A stretch of DNA of 64,000 nt from JACKBK01 sp963707275 (GTDB lineage: Bacteria > Chloroflexota > Anaerolineae > JAAEKA01): assembly GCA_963707275.1 (NCBI GenBank), contig CAVPPH010000013.1:1-64000 (forward strand), read 5' to 3'. The notes under the pieces are model-generated. The model was not told the origin of the DNA. It saw only the letters and a program-made list of their open reading frames with translations, and made no database searches. Positions 21,878-29,841 of the stretch are shown here, piece by piece; position 1 is the stretch's first letter, and the number at the start of each line of letters is the position of its first letter. A program made the translations under genes and the position numbers.

Positions 21878-22942
21878 CGCCGTCCCGGTGCAGAAGTCAC
21901 AACGCTTGACCAGAACCAACACCTTACAGTTTCTCTTGCGCGGCCGGGCTTTCATTGCTCTGATTCTGGTGGTCGGGTATTTCGCCATCACATTGTGGCC
22001 GCAGTTTCTCAGCACTGCAAAACATCGAGATCGTCTCGAAACACGTCGCCCAGAACGCCATTCTCGCCATCGGCATGACCTTTGTCATCCTGACAGGCGG
22101 CATCGATCTGTCGGTCGGGTCGATCGTTGGCCTGACTGCCATGATCGCCGGCTTGCTGATCAACAACGGCATCGCCATTCCTGCGCTGGGTGTTGTCGTC
22201 TACCCCCACACCTGGATGATCGTGGTCATTTCGATTGCTGCTGCCACGCTGATTGGCATGATCAACGGTCTAATTATCACGAGGTTCAACGTCGCTCCAT
22301 TCATTGCCACGCTCGGTATGATGTACATCGCGCGCGGCCTGGCCGGGTTACTCAACAACGGCGCCACGTTTGCCAACCTGGTCGGCCGTCCCGAACTTGG
22401 CAACACCGGGTTCGAGAAGCTTGGGGCCGGGGAATTCCTCGGCATCAACTATTCGATCTGGCTGATGCTGGTGTTCGCGTTGGTCGGCTGGTTCATCACG
22501 AACTCGTACGCCATTCGGTCGCCATGTGTTCGCGGTCGGCGGCAATGAGCGCTCAGCCGAGCTTTCTGGTGTCCGCATCAAGCGCACCAAGACGTTGGTC
22601 TACATGATCAGCGGCTTCTGCGCCGCATTCGTCGGCTTGATCATCGCTTCTCAGTTGGTCGCCGCTCACCCCGCGACCGGAAACACCTTTGAGTTGAATG
22701 CCATCGCTGCGGTCGTTCTTGGCGGCACCTCTCTGGCTGGCGGCCGCGGCAGCATCGGCGGCACCTTGATCGGCGCGTTCGTCATCGGTGTTCTGGGCGA
22801 CGGTCTGGTGATGTCGAATGTCTCTTCCTTCTGGCAGATGGTAATCAAGGGCGGCGTGATTATCCTGGCAGTCATCATCGACCAGGTGCAGGCGCGCATG
22901 CAGGCGCGCATTGCCCTGCAACAGCAACAAGAATCGAAGTAG
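21864..22942 (+). CDS. Sugar ABC transporter permease, RbsC/CUT2 type (two frameshifts)
   Basis: Membrane channel of the importer, about 355 residues. N-terminus MSTTNAVPVQKSQRLTRTNT, first helix GRAFIALILVVGYFAITLW; after an indel near 22020 the family block TFVILTGGIDLSVGSIVGL, MIVVISIAAATLIGMINGL, APFIATLGMMYIARGLAGLL; after another near 22520 FAVGGNERSAELSGVRIKRT (the EAA-like loop that contacts the ATPase), FELNAIAAVVLGGTSLAGGR and a closing helix. It overlaps the ATPase gene, and the binding protein follows after 112 bases that contain no further gene. Confidence 0.9.
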
Positions 22943-23054
22943 AGTCCCCTGTTCCAAGGAGGTCAGATCAAAACAAGCTCACCGATCGTGAAAATCCGTC
23001 CAGCGAGTGTGACAGACACTCAGATACTTTCCAACCATACCTAAGGAGAAGACA

Positions 23055-25025
23055 ATGTCTACCCAAGAAGTCCCTGACCATGCTCAGCCTGATCCTCGTC
23101 CTGGCGATGTTGATCAGCGCATGCGGCGCCCCTGCCGCTGCTCCGGCTCCTGCTGCTACCGCAAGCACCGGCTGCCACCGAAGCTCCAGCCGCGCACCGA
23201 AGCGCCCGCTCGCTGCCGGCTCAAACATGATCTGCGTGATCGTGCCGCCGGTCGAGAACCCGTTCTTTGGTGCGATGCAACAGATCGCGGCCGACAAGGC
23301 TGAAGAACTGGGCTACACGACGTTGCGTCTGAACCACGGCGACGATGCCAACAAGCAGATGGAGTTGTTCGAGAGCTGCATCGCGCAGAAGCGCAGCCGC
23401 CATCATTCTGGACAACGCCGGCGCTGACGCCAGCGTGGCCGCGGTGCAGAAGGCCAAGGATGCAGGCATCCCGACCTTCCTGGTTGACCGCGAGATCACG
23501 GCCGAAGGCGTGGCAGCTGCACAGATCGTGTCCAACAACTACCAGGGCGCGACGATTCTGGCGGAGTACTTCGCGCAGCAGATGGGCGAAGAAGGCGACT
23601 TCGTCGAGCTGACCGGTCGCGACACCGACACCAATGCCCACGTGCGCTCGCAGGGCTACCATGACGTGCTCGACCAGCTTCCCAACATGAAGATGGTGGC
23701 GCAGCAGACGGCCAACTGGTCGCAGACCGAAGCGCTGACCGTGATGGAGTCGATCCTGCAGGCGAACCCGAACATCAAGGGCGTGATCGCCGGCAACGAC
23801 ACCATGGCGCTGGGCGCGCAGGCCGCGCTGATCGCCGCCGGTCGTCCCGAGGTGATCGTGATGGGCTTCGACGGCAGCGACGACGCGATCCAGTCCATCG
23901 GCCAGGGCGAGCTCAAGGCGACGTCGCTGCAGCCGGTGGCCGAGATGGCGCAGCCAGGCCGCGATGCAGGCTGATCAGTTCATCAAGACCGGCAGCACCG
24001 GCAAGCCTGAGAAGCAGTCCATCGACATGGTGCTGCTGACCGCAGACAACTACTGCCAGTACAAGACCTTCGCTCCTACAGGCTCGACTGAAGCCTGCCC
24101 GCAGCCAGGTTCGGCTGCGCCTGCTGCTTCTTCCGGCTCGAACATGATCTGCGTGATCGTGCCGCCGGTCGAGAACCCGTTCTTCGGTGCGATGCAAGAG
24201 ATCGCGGCAGCCAAGGCTGAGGAACTGGGCTACACGACGTTGAAGCTGAACCACGGCGACGACGCCAACAAGCAGATGGAGCTGTTCGAGAGCTGTATCG
24301 CGCAGAAGGCAGCCGCCATCATTCTGGACAACGCCGGCGCTGACGCCAGCGTGGCCGCGGTGCAGAAGGCCAAGGATGCAGGCATCCCGACCTTCCTGGT
24401 TGACCGCGAGATCACGGCAGAAGGCGTGGCCGTTTCGCAGATCGTGTCGAACAACTATCAGGGCGCGACGATTCTGGCGGAGTACTTCGCGCAGCAGATG
24501 GGCGAAGAAGGCGACTTCGTCGAGCTGACCGGTCGCGACACCGACACCAATGCCCACGTTCGCTCGCAAGGCTACCATGACGTGCTCGACCAACTTCCCA
24601 ACATGAAGATGGTGGCACAGCAGACGGCCAACTGGTCGCAGACCGAAGCACTGACTGTCATGGAGTCGATCCTGCAGGCGAACCCGAACATCAAGGGTGT
24701 GATCGCCGGCAATGACACCATGGCGCTGGGCGCGCAGGCCGCGCTGATCGCCGCCGGTCGCCCCGAGGTCATCGTGATGGGCTTTGACGGCAGCGACGAC
24801 GCCATCCAGTCCATCGGCCAGGGCGAGCTCAAGGCGACGTCCCTGCAGCCAGTGGCTGAGATGGCGATCCAGGCCGCGATGCAGGCTGATCAGTTCATCA
24901 AGACCGGCAGCACCGGCAAGCCCGAGAAGCAGTCCATCGACATGGTGCTGCTGACCGTAGATAACTACTGCCAGTACAAGACCTTTGCTCCCACTGGCTC
25001 AACCGAGGCCTGCCCGCAGCCGTAA
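23055..25025 (+). CDS. Sugar-binding lipoprotein with two near-identical tandem domains (frameshifted)
   Basis: Periplasmic-binding-protein type I (RbsB-like) lipoprotein for the CUT2 importer, but with two binding domains in one chain. With one indel removed it begins MSTQKSLTMLSLILVLAML and lipobox ISAC, then an Ala/Pro/Glu linker. Domain 1 (from 23224) and domain 2 (from 24141) both run NMICVIVPPVENPFFGAMQ, LFESCIAQ, FLVDREITAEGVA, VELTGRDTDTNAHVRSQGYH, GVIAGNDTMALGAQAALIAA, VIVMGFDGSDDAIQSIGQ, joined by EACPQPGSAAPAASSGS. The copies are about 98% alike in protein, period 915 bases; copy 1 has two extra bases (near 23392 and 23951) that copy 2 lacks. AAGGAG precedes the ATG. A strong terminator follows. 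Confidence 0.85.
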
Positions 25026-25036
25026 GCGGGTATCAT

Positions 25037-25083
25037 CCCGGCAGGGCGATGGATTTCCTTTCCGTCGCCCTGCCGGGCTTTTT
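25037..25083 (+). terminator. Terminator after the binding-protein gene
   Basis: CCCGGCAGGGCGA pairs with TCGCCCTGCCGGG around TGGATTTCCTTTCCG and is followed by CTTTTT. It should lower expression of the downstream ribokinase relative to the binding protein. Confidence 0.88.
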
Positions 25084-25107
25084 ATGATCTGATCGAGGGT
25101 GTGATCT

Positions 25108-26048
25108 GTGGCCAGGATAGTCGTCGTCGGCAGCTTCAACATGGACTTGGTTGTCCGATTGCCTGTCATTCCCAAGCCTGGCGAGACTCTCTTGGGCGGT
25201 GTGTTTGCCACCTATCCGGGCGGCAAGGGATCGAACCAGGCAGTGGCCGCTGCTCGCCTGGGCGGCGAAGTCACCATGATCGGCCGCGTCGGATCCGATG
25301 CCTTTGGCGACCAACTGTTGGCAGCGGCGCGCACCGAAGGAATTGACACTCGTTTCGTAGGTATCGATCCGCGCGCAGCCACCGGTGTCGCTCTGATCCA
25401 GGTCGATGCGCAGGGGCAGAACAGCATCGCTGTCGCTTCAGGGGCCAATTTTATGCTGACGGCCGCCGATGTCGCTGACGCTTTCGCCCAACTCGAACGT
25501 GTGGACGTGTTGGTCATGCCGTTGGAAACGCCGATCGGGACCATCGTGACCGCAGCCGAGCTGGCGCGTAAGGCCGGCGTCCGCGTGGTTCTGAATCCGG
25601 CCCCGGCGCAACACCTTTCTCCCGAACTTCTCAAAACCGTTGATGTGCTCGTCCCCAATGAGCACGAAGCGGCCTTCATGACCAGCAGCGAAATTCGTTC
25701 TCTGCAAGACGCTCGCCGGGCCGCAGAACAACTGTTGCGATCCGGCCCCAGCAGCGTGATCGTCACCATGGGCCAGCGACGGGCGCGCTGATCGCCGAGC
25801 GAGCCGAACCAGATCCGGTTTTCACGCAGGTCGCTGCGTTTGCGGTTGACGCCATCGACACCACCGCCGCCGGCGACGCATTCATAGGCGCGCTGGCTGT
25901 GATGCTGGGCGAGGGCACGTCTTTGGTGGAAGCGGCCCGTTTTGCCAGCGCTGCCGCTGCACTTTCGGTCACGCGCGCTGGCGCACAACCCTCGCTGCCG
26001 ACACGCGACGAGGTCGAGGCGTTTCTACGGGCCGGATCATCCGCATGA
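25108..26048 (+). CDS. rbsK: Ribokinase-type PfkB kinase (one frameshift)
   Basis: Phosphorylates ribose or a related sugar with ATP in the cytosol; about 312 residues. Start VVVGSFNMDLVVRLPVIPKPG, the sugar site YPGGKGSNQAVAAARLGG, VGSDAFGDQLL, VLNPAPAQHLSPELL, VPNEHEAAFMTSSE, and, after an indel near 25785, the anion-hole and catalytic-base motif DTTAAGDAFIGALAVMLG (Asp of GD). The usual Gly of DTTGAGD is Ala here. GTG start with a weak GAGGG site. It follows the terminator at 25037-25083 and lies before the isomerase-like gene, separated by a palindromic repeat. Confidence 0.9.
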
Positions 26049-26055
26049 TTCCAAT

Positions 26056-26132
26056 GTCATTGCGAGCCGCAGCGGCGAAGCAATCTCTCGTGGCACAGGC
26101 AAGATTGCTTCGCCGCTGCGGCTCGCAATGAC
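26056..26132. repeat. Best-kept copy of the CATTGCGAG/GAAGCAATC palindrome
   Basis: GTCATTGCGAGCCGCAGCGG and CGAAGCAATC return inverted as GATTGCTTCGCCGCTGCGGC and TCGCAATGAC, with about 20 bases between. The ribosome site of the next gene begins just beyond it. Confidence 0.85.
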
Positions 26133-26175
26133 CCATGGTACTTGGTTTATCACGGATTAAACAGGAGCAAACAAA

Positions 26176-27580
26176 ATGAAAGAATTTACCCTCGGCGTCA
26201 TTTTTGGCAACCGCGACTTCTTCCCGGACGAACTGATCACCGAAGCCCGCGCCGACATCCAGACCCTGTTTGCTGAGTTCGGCATTCGCGGCATCTGGTT
26301 GAGCGAGCAAGACTCCAAGCTGGGCTCGGTCGAGACCTATGCTGACGCTCGCAAGTGCGCCGACCTCTTCCAGACGCACCGGCGTGAGATCGACGGCATC
26401 CTCGTCTGCCTGCCCAATTTCGGCGACGAGAAAGCTGTGGCGGACACCTTGAAAATGGCTGCAGCTCAACGTGCCCGTGCTCGTACAGGCGTATCCCGAC
26501 GACCTGGATGGCTTCAACGTCGAGCGCCGCCGTGACGCCTTCTGCGGCAAGATCTCGGTCTGCAACAACCTGCGCCAGTACAGCTTCGATTACTCTTTGA
26601 CCGATCTGCACACCAGCCACCCGCTGAGCGCCGGCTTCAAGCAGGATCTGCAGAACTTCATGGGCGTCTGTCGCGTCGTCAACGGTCTGCGCAATGCCCG
26701 TCTGGGCGCGGTCGGCGCACGCCCCAACGCGTTCAACACCACCCGCTACAGCGAGAAGCTGCTCCAGTCCGTCGGAATTTCAGTCCAGACGGTCGATCTG
26801 TCCGAGCTGCTGGGCGCGAGCAACCGGCTCAAGGACGACGATAGCGCGGTCAAGGAACGCCTGCAGGCGATTCTCGACTATCTCCCGTCGGGCGGCGTCC
26901 CGTCGCCTTCGCTGCTGCGCATGGCTAAATTCGGCGTAGTACTGACCCGCTGGATGGATGAACTCGACATCCAGGCCACCGCCTTGCAGTGCTGGAACTC
27001 GATCCAGAAAAACTACGGCATCAACGTCTGCACGCTGATGAGCATGATGAGCGAAAAGCTGATGCCGTCTGCCTGCGAGGTTGACATCACCGGCGTGGCG
27101 TCGATGTATGCCTTGCAGCTTGCCACCAATGGGCCTGCCGCGCTGGTGGACTGGAACAACAACTACGCCGGCGATCCGAACAAGTGCGTACTCTTCCACT
27201 GCGGCAACTTCGCCAAGTCCTTCTACAAGGAAGCGCGCATCGCCTACGCCGACATTCTGGCGACTACGCTGGGGCAGGAAAACACCTACGGCGCGATCGA
27301 GGGCCGCGTCTCCGCCGGTGCGATGAGCTTTGCGCGTCTTTCCACCGACGACGTCAATGGCTGCATCACTGCCTACTGCGGCGACGGCCAATTCACCGAC
27401 GATCCGCTGGACACCTTTGGCAGCCGCGCGGTCGTCGAGGTGCCCGAACTGCAAAAGCTGCTCAAGTATATCTGCCGTAACGGTTTCGAGCACCATGCTG
27501 CAATGGCCGCGGCTCCTTCGTCTGTGATTCTGGAAGAAGCTTTTGCGACCTACTTCGGTTGGGATGTCTATCGCCATTGA
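26176..27580 (+). CDS. L-fucose/L-arabinose-isomerase-like protein (one frameshift)
   Basis: Aldose-ketose isomerase fold, about 468 residues. Seen: LGVIFGNRDFFPDELI, LVCLPNFGDEKAVADTL, then after an indel near 26465 VPVLVQAYPDDLDGF, GVCRVVNGLRNARLGAVGAR, FNTTRYSEKLLQSVGI, CWNSIQKNYGINVCTLMSM, and the metal/active-site positions as in FucI/AraA: Glu in ACEVDITG, Asp in VDWNNNY, His in FHCGNFAKS and His in FEHHAAM. The C-terminus is complete. It sits in the rbs-type operon before its regulator, so it likely converts the imported aldose to the ketose used by the kinase and transketolase. Exact substrate not readable from sequence. Confidence 0.82.
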
Positions 27581-27648
27581 GCTTCCGCGGTGACGACTGG
27601 ACCGCCTGTGGGTCGCACCCGTGGTTGGCGACTGGCAGTGCACGGCGC

Positions 27649-27677
27649 TTGCCATAATACCGGGTATTGAGTATTCT
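27649..27677 (+). promoter_or_regulatory. Candidate promoter of the SorC-type regulator gene
   Basis: TTGCCA (27649-27654), 17-base spacer, TATTCT (27672-27677), 37 bases before the ATG. The spacer contains GTATTGAGTATTC, partly like the TATTCAATC arms at 19483-19520, which may mean self-control. Confidence 0.5.
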
Positions 27678-27713
27678 TCTGGCAGTCTCAATTCTGTTCA
27701 ATGGAGTCCACCA

Positions 27714-28664
27714 ATGTCGCGCACAGATGAACTACGCCTGATGACGAAGGTCGCCCGCCTGTATTACGTCGATCGTCTGCGCCAAACGGAGATCGCCGAG
27801 CAGTTGGATATCTCGCAGGCGACTATCTCGCGGCTGCTGAAACGGGCGCAGGACGAGCAGATCGTGCGTTTCAACATCCATGCGCCGACCGGCATCTATG
27901 CCGACCTCGAGAGCCAACTGGAATCGGTCTACGGCCTGAAGGAAACGATCGTGGTCGAAAGCTTGGCTAACGACAAGCAGATCATCCGCGACCTCGGTTC
28001 GGCCGCGGCCTATTACCTCAACACCACGTTGAAACCCAACGAGGTGATCGGCATCTCCTCCTGGAGCGGGACCCTGCTGGCGACCGTCGATGCCATGTCG
28101 CCGGTCACAAAGCCCATCGGCGCGCAGGTGATCCAGATTTTGGGCGGCCTGGGCGATCCCACCGCCGAGAGCAATGCGGTTCACATCGTCAGCCGGCTGG
28201 CTTCGCTGGTACAGGGGCAATCGATCCTGCTGCCAGTTCCGGCTGTGGTCGGGGCGCACGACACGCGCCAGTTGTACCTGCAAGACCCGTTTGTCTGCGA
28301 CACCATCGACCGCTTCGACAGTGTCACGTTGGCGCTGATCGGGATCGGCAGCATCGAGCCCTCTGACCTGCTGGCGTCCAGTGGCAACATCTTCTCCCCG
28401 CATGAACTGGAGTCGTTGCGCAAGCTGGGCGCGGTCGGGGATGTCTGTCTGCGCTTCTTTGACGCCGATGGCGCGCCGGTGCAAACGCCCCTCAACGACC
28501 GGGTGGTCGGCATGGAACTCGACCAGTTGCGCCAGGTCAAGCGTTCAGTGGGCATCGCCGGCGGTGAACGCAAGCTGGCTGCCATCCGCGGCGCGGCGCT
28601 CGGGGGCTACATCAACGTCCTCATCACCGACGCGCTCACCGCCCAGGCGCTGGTGGCGCCATAA
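27714..28664 (+). CDS. SorC-family sugar-responsive transcriptional regulator
   Basis: DNA-binding regulator of 316 residues, usual for the family. An N-terminal helix-turn-helix (VDRLRQTEIAEQLDISQATI, SRLLKRAQDEQIV) is followed by the SorC sugar-phosphate sensor domain: GSAAAYYLNTTLKPNEVIG, ISSWSGTLLATVDAM, VIQILGGLGDPTAESNAV, LLPVPAVVGAHDT, VTLALIGIGSIEP, GDVCLRFFDADG, AGGERKLAAIRGAALGGYI. No frameshift. GGAG precedes the ATG by seven bases. As last gene of sugar cluster 1 it is the natural controller of the promoters at 19343-19520, probably sensing a phosphorylated intermediate. Confidence 0.9.
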   Translation: MSRTDELRLMTKVARLYYVDRLRQTEIAEQLDISQATISRLLKRAQDEQIVRFNIHAPTGIYADLESQLESVYGLKETIVVESLANDKQIIRDLGSAAAYYLNTTLKPNEVIGISSWSGTLLATVDAMSPVTKPIGAQVIQILGGLGDPTAESNAVHIVSRLASLVQGQSILLPVPAVVGAHDTRQLYLQDPFVCDTIDRFDSVTLALIGIGSIEPSDLLASSGNIFSPHELESLRKLGAVGDVCLRFFDADGAPVQTPLNDRVVGMELDQLRQVKRSVGIAGGERKLAAIRGAALGGYINVLITDALTAQALVAP

Positions 28665-28734
28665 GCCGATGAATCTGCCTGACCGGTCCTGTTGACAGCG
28701 GCAGTTTCACCATGCGCTGTGTGGGTGGTAGCAT

Positions 28735-28769
28735 AGAGTTGCCAACTTTTCCGAAAAGTTGGCAACTCT
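28735..28769. repeat. Perfect 35-base palindrome upstream of the VOC gene
   Basis: AGAGTTGCCAACTTTTC-C-GAAAAGTTGGCAACTCT. A close relative lies after the same gene at 29718-29756. The gap 28665-28926 holds nothing else I can support. Confidence 0.85.
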
Positions 28770-28926
28770 GCCAATGGACACTTCCTCCATGCCGGCGTTG
28801 GCGACGGGAGTGCATACTGGAATCTGCATCACATTAATAGGCGCGGACTTGAGCTATTGTTGTAGAACAAATGTACGCAATGGTGCCAGCCAATCCTCCG
28901 CAACGACACACCAAGGAACAGTTCAC

Positions 28927-29703
28927 ATGACCACCTATACACAACCTAAACCGGCGGGTACGCCCACCTGGATGGATCTGGCGACGCCGGACGCAGAGGT
29001 GTCACGCGCCTTCTATCATGCCGTCTTCGGTTGGGACTATGACATCGGCGGTCCGGAGTACGGCGGCTACACCACCGCCCGCCTGGGAGACCACCCGGTC
29101 GCCGGAATAGGAGGCAACGTAACGCCTGATGGCACTACATTTCCAGTGGCCTGGGGCCTGTTTTTCGCTTCCGAAGACGCTGAGGCGGACGTGGCACGAG
29201 CCGTTGCAATGGGCGCTAGCGTAGTATTCCCACCAATGATGGTCGGTCCATTTGGCACCATGGCGAATTTGGTGGACCCAGGCGGAGCCGCGTTCAGCTT
29301 CTGGCAGGCCGGACAGCACATCGGCGCCGAACTTATCGATGAGCCTGGTTCAGCGACCTGGTTCGAGCTGTTTGCGTCAGACGCCAAGCAATCCCGCGAC
29401 TTCTATGCAGCGCTGCTGGGCGCCACCGTCGAGCCAATGCCTGGCGAGATGGAGTACTACGTGCTCAAGCACGGCGACGCCATGCTGGGCGGCGTTGGCC
29501 AGATCGATCCTTCGTGGGGCGACTTCAAGCCGCAGTGGATCATCTACTTCGCCGTGGCCGACGCCGATGAGACCGTCGCGGCTGTGGTCGAGCATGGCGG
29601 CAAGGCGCTCAGCGCGGTCGACGACACGCCCTATGGCCGCATGGCCGCGGTGGCCGATCCCTCGGGCGCCAATTTCAAGATCCTCCAACTGCCGACGCGC
29701 TAG
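28927..29703 (+). CDS. Two-domain VOC (glyoxalase/bleomycin-resistance-like) protein
   Basis: 258 residues made of two beta-alpha-beta-beta-beta VOC domains. Domain 1 has PTWMDLATPDAEVSRAFYHA and VFGWDYDIGGPEYGGYT, and ends DPGGAAFSFWQ; domain 2 has ATWFELFASDAKQSRDFYAA, YVLKHGDAMLGGVGQI and ends DPSGANFKILQLP. Such proteins bind small molecules or metals or act as glyoxalase-like enzymes; this set (PTWMDLATPD...FGW) matches the CFP32/hydroxylase-like VOC group. AAGGAA lies eight bases before the ATG at 28927, which beats the longer upstream open frame. Intact, alone, and bracketed by two related palindromes. Function not known. Confidence 0.85.
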   Translation: MTTYTQPKPAGTPTWMDLATPDAEVSRAFYHAVFGWDYDIGGPEYGGYTTARLGDHPVAGIGGNVTPDGTTFPVAWGLFFASEDAEADVARAVAMGASVVFPPMMVGPFGTMANLVDPGGAAFSFWQAGQHIGAELIDEPGSATWFELFASDAKQSRDFYAALLGATVEPMPGEMEYYVLKHGDAMLGGVGQIDPSWGDFKPQWIIYFAVADADETVAAVVEHGGKALSAVDDTPYGRMAAVADPSGANFKILQLPTR

Positions 29704-29717
29704 CCGGTGCGATCCCC

Positions 29718-29756
29718 AAAAAAGTTGCCAACTTTTCGGAAAGTTGGCAACTTTTT
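29718..29756. terminator. Two-way terminator palindrome between convergent genes
   Basis: AAAAAAGTTGCCAACTTTTC-GGAAAGTTGGCAACTTTTT: hairpin with A-run before and T-run after, so it can end both the VOC gene (+) and the rhamnose-polyol operon (-). The stem is the same as that of the palindrome at 28735-28769. Confidence 0.8.
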
Positions 29757-29841
29757 CGTTCGAAACCAGCGGGGAAGCACTGGGGTGAGACACGTTCGCT
29801 CGTGCTCTTCGCGTTTCTTCGCGCCTTCGCGATCCAGCGGT

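Noticed and set aside
23055..25025. Assembly duplication of one binding-protein gene
   Set aside because: The two copies differ at scattered silent sites and at the ends of the repeat, which a copying error in assembly would not give; kept as real but marked for checking.
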